Assembly: GCA_023957375.1 (NCBI GenBank)
Contig: JAMLHB010000001.1
Location: 310,001-374,000, forward strand
DNA: 64,000 bases
Reading direction: 5' to 3'
DNA from: Flavobacteriales bacterium
Lineage (GTDB): Bacteria; Bacteroidota; Bacteroidia; Flavobacteriales_F; PHOS-HE28
The translations under genes were made by a program, and so were the position numbers. The notes below the pieces were generated by a model, which was not told where the DNA came from, searched no databases, and saw nothing but the letters and a program-made list of their open reading frames with translations. Position 1 is the stretch's first letter, and each line of letters opens with the position of its first letter. Of the stretch, positions 42,804-51,242 are shown piece by piece.

Positions 42804-42907
42804 CTGATCAACGGTGGATGCCGCCAAGGTAGGGGGATTGTGCGGAATTGAAGACCCGTGTGGCGTGAAGCTCCGGCAGCGGCGGGCTTCCTTGCCTCAT
42901 TCTTCCT

Positions 42908-43195
42908 TCACTCCACTTCCTCGATCTCGATCCTTCTTTCCTTCGCCGCGCCCACGCCATACACCGAGTTGCGCAGGTCGTCCAAGCGGTCGCTGACCGC
43001 GCTGTCCGCAGTGCTTTTGCCGAAGGGCCGCTTCACCACCGTCAAGATGCCGCCGTTGGTAGCCGTGCCGTTGAGGTAAGGCAGGAGTGCGCCGCCGTTC
43101 GTGCGTTCCAGGTAATGCACTAAGCTTTCGATCCGTCGCAGCGAGAGGTTCTTCTTGTAATCGCTCTTGGAGTTCAGGTAATCGAAGAATCCGCT
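42908..43195 (-). pseudogene. 3' fragment of an OmpA-family gene (partial duplicate of the gene at 52561-54492)
   Basis: The last roughly 90 codons match the C-terminal OmpA domain of the intact protein at 52561-54492 nearly residue for residue: KNLSLRRIESLVHYLER, LLPYLNGTA, VVKRPFGKSTADS and VSDRLDDLRNSVYGVGAAKE. Nucleotide identity over 42916-43168 is about 90% by eye. Upstream the similarity ends within a GFFDYLNSKSDYKKN junction, and no signal peptide, TPR or PD40 part is present, so it cannot make the full protein. Confidence 0.8.
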
Positions 43196-43360
43196 GCCGC
43201 AGGATCTCGACCAGCATGAGGTAAGTGGCATTTGCGGGTTGCGAAGATCCTTGCGGGAAGAGAAAGTTCCGATAGCCTTGGAATGCACGCATGACTTACA
43301 TGAACAGCGCTGTACCTTGTGGCCACCAGCAAAGTACCATAAGCATGATAAATACGTACC

Positions 43361-43666
43361 ATGAGCCACGGCTACCGGCGCATTGAAGGTCGTGACCAAT
43401 TCTTGCGGTTGCAAGCCTCCTTTGGTGCGGTGGAACTGGGCAGTTTGCTCAAGGCTATGGGCCTTGCGCACATCCGGTTGATGGAAGCGGGTCTCATCAT
43501 ATACGGGCCAATCGATACCGCTACGAATTGTGAGTACCGTCCCACTGCGAAAGGCAAACGCTATTTCGTCCATCATCCCGAATTCGAGGCGATACTGTTG
43601 CGGCCCGGAAAGGGCATGGCATTGCTGCGGGCTTTGGAACTAACGTCGCCGGCATACGCACGTTGA
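43361..43666 (+). CDS. small hypothetical protein
   Basis: 101 residues beginning MSHGYRRIEGRDQFLRLQAS. A helix, then EYRPTAKGKRYFVHHPEFEAILLRPGKGMALLRALEL, given here in pieces: the PTAKGKRYF segment resembles the late strand of phage and mobile-element DNA-binding proteins, which is weak evidence. No signal peptide. It sits between the OmpA fragment and a zinc-ribbon protein on the plus strand in a region with more A+T than its surroundings. The ATG at 43361 is the natural start. Coding status is probable rather than certain. Confidence 0.5.
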   Translation: MSHGYRRIEGRDQFLRLQASFGAVELGSLLKAMGLAHIRLMEAGLIIYGPIDTATNCEYRPTAKGKRYFVHHPEFEAILLRPGKGMALLRALELTSPAYAR

Positions 43667-43713
43667 AACGATTCGGCTCTATGTCTATAAATTGCCCAAA
43701 ACCCCAAAGCTCG

Positions 43714-44136
43714 ATGTCCGATTTCCATCTTCAAACGATACCGTGCCCATTCTGCAGCCATGAACAGCAAACAACTGTGTGGTCTTCGGTGAACAGTCGG
43801 GATGAGAAGGCGATGAAGCTACTACGCGCCATGCTCATCAATCGATTCCAATGTGAAGCCTGCGGAAAGGAGGCTTTCATGGAAGCAGACCTTCTGTACC
43901 ATGATATGGAACGGAAGTTCTTGATCCAGTATGTGAGCCAAGAGTCCATGAAGAACCCAAAGTTCTACAGGAACATCACCAAGCAGGGAACAATGATCTT
44001 GGACCCCATAAGCTCAACGATCATGGACAAGACTGGGGGCGGGCACTTCCGGACACCCCATTATGTTTTTTCGCTCGACGAGCTGGTGCTGTACCTTTCC
44101 TTCAGGGATTTGTGCGGTGTTTGGGGCCAGGATTAG
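43714..44136 (+). CDS. CpXC-domain protein
   Basis: 140 residues with two CxxC zinc-knuckle pairs spaced as in the CpXC family: CPFCSHEQQTTVWSSVNSRD and, about 30 residues later, FQCEACGKEAFMEADLLYHD, followed by KFLIQYVSQESM. CpXC proteins of bacteria are of unknown biochemical role. The start at 43714 (MSDFHLQTIPCPFC) places the first zinc knuckle near the N-terminus; in-frame upstream starts from 43663 overlap the preceding gene by a few bases. It is followed by an inward-facing small gene. Confidence 0.7.
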   Translation: MSDFHLQTIPCPFCSHEQQTTVWSSVNSRDEKAMKLLRAMLINRFQCEACGKEAFMEADLLYHDMERKFLIQYVSQESMKNPKFYRNITKQGTMILDPISSTIMDKTGGGHFRTPHYVFSLDELVLYLSFRDLCGVWGQD

Positions 44137-44229
44137 CTGGGGTGTCCTGTTGGAGCACAATCGCACGAACGGAGAGAATTTGCGCAAAGGTGGAAGTCCC
44201 CCTGCACGGCTCCGGTGTATGGTCAATTC

Positions 44230-44535
44230 TTACGGGTGGAAGCGGGACACCAATAGCGGAATACCGGTGTCCATCCACCAGGGGCCATAAACCTGCCCTC
44301 CTGAAAGACCGCCGTGATCATAGCGCTTCACCTGTTGCCTTGTATTGTGGTCCAAAGCAGTGCCGATCAGTCGTTGGATAGTATGGACCAGCAGCGTTCG
44401 AAACTCATCCTTGGATGCTGGTTTCGGTTCCATGGCGAGGACTTCGCTGAGCTCTTGCCACAACCCCGGGTCACCTCGTAATCCCCATCGCTCCGGCGTG
44501 TTCAGGAAAAGTTCATCAGGCCAAGCTGAGCGCAT
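44230..44535 (-). CDS. small hypothetical protein
   Basis: 101 residues beginning MRSAWPDELFLNTPERWG at the ATG 44533-44535; two extra upstream codons start with GTG. A central FRTLLVHTIQRLIGTALDHNT helix is followed by VKRYDHGGLSGGQVYGPWWMDTGIPLLVSRF (described in parts), where the RYDHGGLSGG and WWMDTGIPLLV segments look conserved. No signal or membrane helix. It is convergent with the CpXC gene (93 bp apart) and divergent from the restriction-modification locus. Family not recognised, but the composition is protein-like. Confidence 0.6.
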   Translation of the reverse strand: MRSAWPDELFLNTPERWGLRGDPGLWQELSEVLAMEPKPASKDEFRTLLVHTIQRLIGTALDHNTRQQVKRYDHGGLSGGQVYGPWWMDTGIPLLVSRFHP

Positions 44536-44789
44536 TACCACGGGTCATTTCATTTGTCGGCAATGTAAGTTGATCCTTCGTTGCCACGAACATCGTACGC
44601 CATTGCCTCATGCAATCGGCTGTGATGCACAAACGCATGGGTAAAGGTGCGTACGCAAGTTGGGAACGAGGTGGAGTCCCCCCGGAATGCCTTGGCCTGG
44701 TTCGTTGGACAGTTTACCCATTGCCGTATGGCGATCACCACGGAGCCGATGCAGGCACTATGTTTATCCGCCACCCATTGACGATTTCC

Positions 44790-47048
44790 ATGGCAAAGAA
44801 GAACACCACCGCGCCCGACCTTCTCGAAGTGGAGCGCGACAACAAGGGCCGGATCCGCAGCCACATCCGCAACTCCTGGCTGGTGGAAACGCCCGAAGAG
44901 ACCGTGCGCCAGCACTACGTATGCACCCTCGTGAACGAGTACGGCTATGCGCTGGACCAAATGGCCGAAGAGATGCGCATCGACGGTGAGCGGGGGCACA
45001 GCGATGCCAGGGCCGACATCGTGGTGTGGCGCAGTGAGGCCGACAAGCGCGAGAAGAACATCCCGCTGGTGGTGGTGGAATGCAAGGCCGCCAACATCGC
45101 GGTGGACCAAAGCACCTACAAGCAGGGCGGCGCCTACGCCAACTACACCAAGGCCCCCTTCTTCGTGGCCCACAACAACCGCCAGAGCAAGTTCTTCAAG
45201 GTGGACCAAAGCAAGCTCTATCCCAACTGGAGCGAGATCAAGGATATCCCCAAGGCGGGCGACAGCCAAAAGGAGATCGACAAGATCCTGAACGAACTGA
45301 AGACCTTCAAGGAGGACGAGTTCGCCAACCTCTTGCACCAGTGCCACAACATCATCCGCAACCGCGAACACCTGGACCCTGCCGCCGCTTTTGACGAGAT
45401 TGCCAAGATCCTCTTCGTGAAGACCTTCACCGAACGCGAACTGCGGGCCAAAAAGAAGCGCAACCTCTTCACCAAGGAATTCCTGAAAGACCAGCTTGGC
45501 GACGACCCCATCAACGACCTCTTCGCCAAGACCAAGCGCCACTACAAGACCGACAAGCTCTTTGCCGAGGACGATGCCATCCGCCTGAAGCCGCAGACCA
45601 CCGAGGCCATCGTGGAAAAGCTGGAGGCCTACAACCTCAGCGACACCGGCGAGGACGTGAAGGGCATCGCCTTCGAGCGCTTCCTGGGCCGCACCTTCAG
45701 GGGAGAGATCGGCCAGTTCTTCACCCCGCGCCCCATCGTGGAATTCATGATCCGCATGATGGAGCCGCAGGAAGGCGAGCTGATCTGCGACCCCGCCAGC
45801 GGCAGCGGCGGCTTCCTCATCCGCTTCTTCGAACTGGTGCGTGAACAGATCGCCCACGACATCGACACGCAGTACAAAGACTACGAAGACGAGCTTGCGC
45901 AGAAGAAGTTGAGCGAGGCCAAACGTGCCGAACTCCTGCTGGCCAGGTGGGCGGAACTGCAACAGGAACTTGACCAGTCCATCGGCGACGAGCAGGGCGA
46001 GGGCGGCACCCGCCTTTGGCGCCTGGCCAACCGCTGCATCTACGGCACCGATGCCAACGACCGCATGGCCCGCACCAGCAAGATGAACATGATCATGCAC
46101 GGCGATGGCCACGGCGGCATCCACCACCACAACGGCTTCCTCAACGTCAACGGCATCTTTCCCGGCCGCTTCGACATCATCCTCACCAACCCGCCCTTCG
46201 GCGCCAACGTGGAGCCCACCGACCTGGTGCTTCCCGACCAGGTGAGCGTGGTGGCTGAGGCCGCCGCCAAGTACAAGCGGGCCTACGGCAAGGCATACGT
46301 GGAGGCCCAGCAGACGCTGTTCGATGCGGCGGAAAAGGAAATGCCCATCGCCAGCCTCTTCCAGCTGCCCTACGTGAACAGCCCCAAGCTGGGCAAGGTG
46401 AAGACCGAGATCCTCTTCATCGAGCGGTGCCTCGACCTGCTGAAACCCGGCGGCAGGCTGGGCGTGGTGCTGCCCGAAGGCATCTTCAACAACCCCAGCC
46501 TGAAGTACGTGCGCGATTTCGTGGAGGACCGCGCCTGGCTCCGCGCCGTGGTGAGCCTGCCCGACGATACCTTCAAGAGCAGCAAGGCCAGCGTAAAGAC
46601 CAGCATCCTCTTCCTGCAGAAATACACCGCGCAGGAGCAGGACCGTTTTGGCACGGCACGGACCGAAGCAGATGGCAAGGCCCGCAAGGCGGTGCTTGCC
46701 CACTACCAGCCCCGGCTCACGGACCTGGAGGCGGCCATGCAACAGGCGAAGGCCGCGCGCCAAGCGGCCAAGTTGAAGGCCCTGCAGCGCGATCACAAAG
46801 CCTTGGTGGCCGAATGCGAGGCACGCCTTGCACAGGAAGCGCGCGCCTTGCTGAAGCAGGCCTGGAACTACCCCGTCTTCTTCTACGAGGCCGAACACGT
46901 GGGCATTACCGCCACCGGCGATACCGACACCTGGAACGAACTCTACCCCAACCCCAAGGTGCCACCCGGCTTGGAACGTACCTGCTTGGAGCAGTACCAG
47001 GCTTTCCGCAAAGACCCCAAGCCCTTCCTGCTGCACACCGCCGCATGA
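44790..47048 (+). CDS. fused HsdR_N-type nuclease and N6-adenine DNA methylase (restriction-modification RM subunit)
   Basis: 752 residues. The N-terminal 120 residues form an HSDR_N_2-like PD-(D/E)XK nuclease domain with Asp76 (SDARADIVVW) and Glu97/Lys99 (LVVVECKAAN). An HsdM N-terminal helical domain (about 180-310) and an N6_Mtase domain follow, with SAM motif I CDPASGSGGFL (about 333-342) and catalytic motif IV TNPPFG (about 467-472). It modifies adenine and probably also cleaves, so R and M functions share one chain. No HsdR helicase gene is nearby; the separate HsdS follows with a 4-bp ATGA overlap. This R-M fusion plus separate S is the BcgI-type layout of type IIB enzymes. Start at 44790 (MAKKN) is chosen because upstream residues are not conserved-looking. 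Confidence 0.88.
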   Translation: MAKKNTTAPDLLEVERDNKGRIRSHIRNSWLVETPEETVRQHYVCTLVNEYGYALDQMAEEMRIDGERGHSDARADIVVWRSEADKREKNIPLVVVECKAANIAVDQSTYKQGGAYANYTKAPFFVAHNNRQSKFFKVDQSKLYPNWSEIKDIPKAGDSQKEIDKILNELKTFKEDEFANLLHQCHNIIRNREHLDPAAAFDEIAKILFVKTFTERELRAKKKRNLFTKEFLKDQLGDDPINDLFAKTKRHYKTDKLFAEDDAIRLKPQTTEAIVEKLEAYNLSDTGEDVKGIAFERFLGRTFRGEIGQFFTPRPIVEFMIRMMEPQEGELICDPASGSGGFLIRFFELVREQIAHDIDTQYKDYEDELAQKKLSEAKRAELLLARWAELQQELDQSIGDEQGEGGTRLWRLANRCIYGTDANDRMARTSKMNMIMHGDGHGGIHHHNGFLNVNGIFPGRFDIILTNPPFGANVEPTDLVLPDQVSVVAEAAAKYKRAYGKAYVEAQQTLFDAAEKEMPIASLFQLPYVNSPKLGKVKTEILFIERCLDLLKPGGRLGVVLPEGIFNNPSLKYVRDFVEDRAWLRAVVSLPDDTFKSSKASVKTSILFLQKYTAQEQDRFGTARTEADGKARKAVLAHYQPRLTDLEAAMQQAKAARQAAKLKALQRDHKALVAECEARLAQEARALLKQAWNYPVFFYEAEHVGITATGDTDTWNELYPNPKVPPGLERTCLEQYQAFRKDPKPFLLHTAA

Positions 47049-48448
47049 GCAGCACCGTGGAACATAGCGTGAAGGTGGGCCGGGCGTTTGCGGTGGAGTT
47101 CAAGGACATTGAGCGGTGGGATCCAGCGAGCTATCATGCTATCAGGTGGAACTGGCCGCTTAGTGAGATGATCAGGATCGGCGATTTGCTGACGGCCCGG
47201 AAGGATAGAGTGGATCGGAAGCAATGGAGCTTCGACAAATTGCAACCGGTTACGGTTCACAATGACGGCCGTATCTCGAAAAGAAAATTGGTCGAGGGGC
47301 GTAGCTATACGATGGACCTTTGGTTCGCTAGGCCAGGGGATCTGCTGGTAGCGAAAATCGATCTGAAGAACGGGGCTATTGCAATCGTTCCGGAAGAATG
47401 GGAAAATGTTGCCGTGACCAACCACTTTGTTCCGTTCCAGATCGATCACAAGCGGGTCGTTCCCGAGTATTTGCATCGGGTGTTCCAGATGGGCGTTTTC
47501 CGTGACTTGTTGTGGAGGAACAAGGTGGGAGCAGAAGGCCGGAAAGAAGTGAAGCTGGAATTCTTCCTTGACCAATGCGTTCCGCTACCACCGCTCGCTA
47601 CCCAACGTTCCATCGTAGCGCACTGGCAGGCGGGCATGCAACAAGCCGCCGCGCTGGAGGCCAAGGCCAAGGAGCTGGTGGAGGAGGCGCAGGCGGGGTT
47701 TGAACGAACATTAGGTATCAATGCGCCTCAAGAGAGTGACCAACGGAAGGCCTTTGCCATTGACTTCATGGCGATAGATCGTTGGGGTGTCAGAGCAACA
47801 CTGACCCATGCCCTGAAAGGCGCTCAAGGACATGACGACTTCCCCATTGAACGGCTGGGAAATGTCATTGTAGGCTTGGAGAATGGGTGGAGTCCAAAAT
47901 GCTATGATCGACCTGCCAACGGAACCGAATGGGGAGTGCTGAAACTCGGCGCCGTATCATTCGGCAGATTCAATGACGCGGAGAACAAGGCACTTCCTAA
48001 GGCATTTGTTCCGAAAGAGAACCTGGAGGTTCGGGCGGGTGACGTGCTGATCATTCGGGGCAATGTGCTTCGGCTCGTTGGCGCGTTTGCTTACGTTGAC
48101 GCTACAAGGCCGAAATTGATGCTGCCGGACCTGATCTTCAGGGTGAAGTTCAAAAGGGAGCGTCTGCTCGACCCTCAGTTCCTCGTGGCGTTGATGCATT
48201 GTGCAGACCTGCGCCAGCAGATCGAAAGCGCTGCCACCGGGACAAGTCCTACCATGAAGAAGGTTACCGTAGGAAGCATATTGAACCTTGAGTTTCCCTT
48301 GCCACCTATCGATCGACAACGGGAACTCTTGAAACCGATGACAGCGGCATTGTCCCAATCTACGAAGTTGAAGGACCAGGCGGAGACGAAACGGAAGGAG
48401 ACGAAGGAAGAGGTGGAAGGGATGGTGATGGGGACATCCAAGGTGTAG
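47045..48448 (+). CDS. hsdS: HsdS-type DNA specificity subunit
   Basis: 467-residue specificity subunit with two target-recognition domains. TRD1 (about 1-200) ends with LEFFLDQCVPLPPLATQRSI, followed by the conserved spacer helix WQAGMQQAAALEAKAKELVE. TRD2 runs from about 270 and contains IERLGNVIVGLENGW and the typical closing LNLEFPLPPIDRQRELL, followed by a second coiled-coil helix. Two TRDs mean a bipartite asymmetric target. It starts within the stop of the RM gene (ATGA, 47045-47048), so R-M and S are produced together. The base composition is visibly lower in G+C than in the RM gene, consistent with rapid turnover or transfer. Confidence 0.92.
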   Translation: MSSTVEHSVKVGRAFAVEFKDIERWDPASYHAIRWNWPLSEMIRIGDLLTARKDRVDRKQWSFDKLQPVTVHNDGRISKRKLVEGRSYTMDLWFARPGDLLVAKIDLKNGAIAIVPEEWENVAVTNHFVPFQIDHKRVVPEYLHRVFQMGVFRDLLWRNKVGAEGRKEVKLEFFLDQCVPLPPLATQRSIVAHWQAGMQQAAALEAKAKELVEEAQAGFERTLGINAPQESDQRKAFAIDFMAIDRWGVRATLTHALKGAQGHDDFPIERLGNVIVGLENGWSPKCYDRPANGTEWGVLKLGAVSFGRFNDAENKALPKAFVPKENLEVRAGDVLIIRGNVLRLVGAFAYVDATRPKLMLPDLIFRVKFKRERLLDPQFLVALMHCADLRQQIESAATGTSPTMKKVTVGSILNLEFPLPPIDRQRELLKPMTAALSQSTKLKDQAETKRKETKEEVEGMVMGTSKV

Positions 48449-48497
48449 GGACTGGGCATTCAGGAAATCGCGAAAACCAAACACAAGCCGAACAGAG

Positions 48498-49205
48498 ATG
48501 AAACCGATCGAATTTACCCATGCAGAGGTGGACTTGCTGAAATCCTTGCTCACCCAGCGAAGGATGTACTATGTCGATCAAGCGGGCAGCTTCGTTGCAG
48601 CGAATGAACGCTACTTCAGAAAGGAAACTGAAAGGCTGGATAGCGTGGCGAACGCCCTGTCAGCAGGATGGAATGCTCTCGGCCAGAACGACAAGGGCTT
48701 GCTACAAGGATGCATGAATGAGTTCGTTATGGATGGGGTGAAAACTGAACTAAGGGTTGCTGCCGAACTTTCGCAACCCGCGCGATACAAGCACTACCGT
48801 GCAAATAGAGAACAGTTTGAACGGCTGGAACTGGTCCTGGGCTTGTGGGACAAGTTGGCCAAGAAGGATGAAAAGTTCCTGTTGCCATCAGAGTTCCTGG
48901 CCATGATGGACCAGGTGTTCAGCGCCCAAGTGGTCTATGCCTCGTTTTCGGAACTCAAGCCCTACAAAGTGGCCTTCTTCGTCAATAGCCAATGGGTGTA
49001 TCGGCTGAGCCTGGAATCGGAACGTGAAGAGATCCAAGGCCCGTACGAATACACCAAGGATGAGCTCTCGCAGGTATTCATGCAGCGTCTCTCACCGGAT
49101 GCCTTTTGCCAAGTACTGCGGACCTATGGGAAGGAACACCCACTCCATGCTTGGCATGAAGTATTCTTGGAGCAGTTGGATCCAGCGGTGGTTGCCGCGA
49201 ACTGA
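48498..49205 (+). CDS. hypothetical protein in the restriction-modification island
   Basis: 235-residue soluble protein, mostly helical (VDLLKSLLTQRRMYYVDQAG, NEFVMDGVKTELRVAAELS), with a C-terminal part containing KPYKVAFFVNSQWVYRLSLE and HPLHAWHEVFLEQLD. No signal peptide, membrane segment or recognised motif. It starts 50 bp after hsdS on the same strand and precedes a DUF4209/HEPN-like gene by 72 bp, so the four genes could form one operon. An accessory role in the defence locus is inferred from position only. Confidence 0.7.
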   Translation: MKPIEFTHAEVDLLKSLLTQRRMYYVDQAGSFVAANERYFRKETERLDSVANALSAGWNALGQNDKGLLQGCMNEFVMDGVKTELRVAAELSQPARYKHYRANREQFERLELVLGLWDKLAKKDEKFLLPSEFLAMMDQVFSAQVVYASFSELKPYKVAFFVNSQWVYRLSLESEREEIQGPYEYTKDELSQVFMQRLSPDAFCQVLRTYGKEHPLHAWHEVFLEQLDPAVVAAN

Positions 49206-49212
49206 AAAATCT

Positions 49213-49256
49213 CCCAGCATTGGCGCGAGCACCTACGCTTGTGCTTTTCACACTCG
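49213..49256. repeat. diverged copy of the GCGAGC-hairpin repeat
   Basis: Contains CAGCATTGGCGCGAGCACC and the later TTTTCAC, matching the order CAGCACTGGAGCGAGCATC and ATTTCAC of the units at 37392-37516. It lies in the 72-bp gap between two genes of the defence island. Weakly conserved. Confidence 0.4.
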
Positions 49257-49277
49257 CCCAGCCGTGCATACCCAACG

Positions 49278-51095
49278 ATGCCACCGAAACTCTACGATGG
49301 AGAACTAGCTTGGTTCGATCAGGTCGACTTGAATGTTGATCTGAAAGAAATTCCTCCACTTAAAATATGGGAGGTAGTCGCGGCATTGTCGAAACTCATG
49401 CGCGAGGCTGCATCGGTCGGACGTTTGCCTCAGGAAGCCGTGTACAGATTCTTACACGCGCTTTGCTCATTTCAGCCAGCGTATAAGCCTGGAACCGAAT
49501 CATTCGAGCCGTTGTACATTGGAGAGAATGGAGAAACGCTGTTTCCGGAGGCGATTGGGCAGGACGATGCAAAGGCGATCGCCTACTTGATCAAGAGGCT
49601 GGATCGACTTGAACTGAAGACGAGACTACTCGATTTGCATTGGCTGGCAACAAAGGAGCGTACGTCCATCGATCAAGCCGTCGATGGGTATATAGGGATC
49701 TCTGACCTTCAGAACGAAGCAGATAACAGTTTTGACGCCAACCGGGCATTGAAGCGTGCGCTGCAATTAGCTATACCTCGTGGCAGGAAGTCAGCGTTGT
49801 ACACCACCGCACGATCAGCGTTGATGAGGACGGCGAAGGAGTACTTGGATACGGATAACGTATTCGGATATAAACAGTGCGCAGACTTGATCCTCGAACA
49901 CCGCCTTACCCCTCCGGCGGAACTGTTGGAGCCACTTGAAAGGCTGGCGGAACTTGAATGGGAGAAAAAGAAAGGCATTTATGCCGAGGCGGTGTACCAA
50001 ACAGCCATTTCGGCGGCGAGGAGAGCAGGAAACCTCGAATTCGAACATATGGCCTTCAGACGGATCGGCGAGATGAAGGTTATGACCGCTGCAATGAGAT
50101 GTGAAGGACCATCAGGAAGCTATATGGCGGCTGGGATGATCCTCAAAGAGGCGATCCAAGCCCTTCAAAAAGGGCGAGCGGATCACAAGCGCATCGATGA
50201 ATTGAAGGGTGTGCTCACAGACTATCAAACGAGAGGTGGCGCCGAATTGAAACCATACTCCTTTGAAATCGACATTGAGGAACCGGTGAAGGCGTCTCGA
50301 GATTGGATCAAAGGACAGCCCTTTGGTTTGGCTTTACGCCGTTTATCAGGCATTCGAAAGCTGACCGACTTGCCCGCTCTGCGACAACAAGTTCAGGATA
50401 GTACTGAAAAGAAGGGGTGGGACCAGTTTTTCACAACATTGGTTCTTGATGCGAACGGGCGCCATCGGCAGATCCGTCACGGTTATAGTGACTTGAACCC
50501 GGAGGACAAGGAGAAAGCGATGGAGAGCCTGATGTTTTCAGAAGCCTTGTTCGAGTGGAAGATGAGGGTCCAAGCTTTTATCGAACCCGCGAGGGCGCAG
50601 TTTACCGATGAGCACAATCCATCTCTTCAGTTGCTGATCCCGATCGTGCTCTACAGTAACTTCGTTCCGGAATCACATGCCAACACACTACTGAGAGGCC
50701 TGCATGCAGGCTTCCATGGCGATTGGGTGCTGGCTTCCTATCTCATAGTGCCACAGTTGGAAGCGAGCATTCGCCATTGCATCACAGTGCATGGGGGGGA
50801 TGTCACCAGCATCAAGGAAGATGGTACACAGCAGAACAAGACTTTTCGGGACCTCTTGCTTTTGCCAGAAGCCATTAAACTCTTCGGAAATGAGATGTGC
50901 TTCGAGCTTCGTGGTTTGCTCGTGGAAGAGAGTGGCTGGAACTACAGGAATAGGTTGGCCCACGGCATGTTGGATGATGCACAAAACATTGGTGTTCCCG
51001 CAATCCTTACTTGGTGGCTGGCCTTGAAACTCTGTGTGGATAATCTGGAGCTTCCACAGCAACCAACGGAAAATTCGGATATCGAACCTGAGTGA
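49278..51095 (+). CDS. DUF4209/DUF7380-type protein with a HEPN-like RxxxxH motif
   Basis: 605 residues, cytoplasmic. The N-terminal half is TPR-like helical hairpins (KRALQLAIPRGRKSALYTT, AVYQTAISAARRAGNLEFEH, MAAGMILKEAIQALQKGRA). The C-terminal third is the DUF4209 part, ending FELRGLLVEESGWNYRNRLAHGMLDD (in parts), where WNYRNRLAHG gives an Rx4H motif as in HEPN ribonucleases, preceded by FGNEMCFELRGLL. In this family the C-terminal E..LL..E.G.N.R...AHG is the most conserved segment. The ATG at 49278 is used; an earlier start overlaps the repeat. Position after the restriction-modification genes suggests a defence effector; no activity is proven. Confidence 0.75.
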   Translation: MPPKLYDGELAWFDQVDLNVDLKEIPPLKIWEVVAALSKLMREAASVGRLPQEAVYRFLHALCSFQPAYKPGTESFEPLYIGENGETLFPEAIGQDDAKAIAYLIKRLDRLELKTRLLDLHWLATKERTSIDQAVDGYIGISDLQNEADNSFDANRALKRALQLAIPRGRKSALYTTARSALMRTAKEYLDTDNVFGYKQCADLILEHRLTPPAELLEPLERLAELEWEKKKGIYAEAVYQTAISAARRAGNLEFEHMAFRRIGEMKVMTAAMRCEGPSGSYMAAGMILKEAIQALQKGRADHKRIDELKGVLTDYQTRGGAELKPYSFEIDIEEPVKASRDWIKGQPFGLALRRLSGIRKLTDLPALRQQVQDSTEKKGWDQFFTTLVLDANGRHRQIRHGYSDLNPEDKEKAMESLMFSEALFEWKMRVQAFIEPARAQFTDEHNPSLQLLIPIVLYSNFVPESHANTLLRGLHAGFHGDWVLASYLIVPQLEASIRHCITVHGGDVTSIKEDGTQQNKTFRDLLLLPEAIKLFGNEMCFELRGLLVEESGWNYRNRLAHGMLDDAQNIGVPAILTWWLALKLCVDNLELPQQPTENSDIEPE

Positions 51096-51242
51096 GGAAC
51101 CACTGAAGCAACCCTTTCCCTGGCACCACCACCCGCGCCCGTGCCCTTTATAGCCGACCGTGCATGAACGCACAATCGAAGCATCCCCGCTCAAGTTGAG
51201 CGACGAAGGCCGGGATGTATGCTGGCCGCATGGGTCCCCGGA

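Noticed and set aside
42908..43576. 222-codon open frame including the OmpA fragment as an intact gene
   Set aside because: The upstream 125 codons have no homology to the OmpA protein and read as shadow, and the conserved part begins in mid-domain.
44550..47036. 828-codon minus-strand open frame opposite the R-M gene
   Set aside because: It is a shadow caused by high GC codon usage; the plus strand carries SAM and NPPF motifs and an overlapping HsdS partner.
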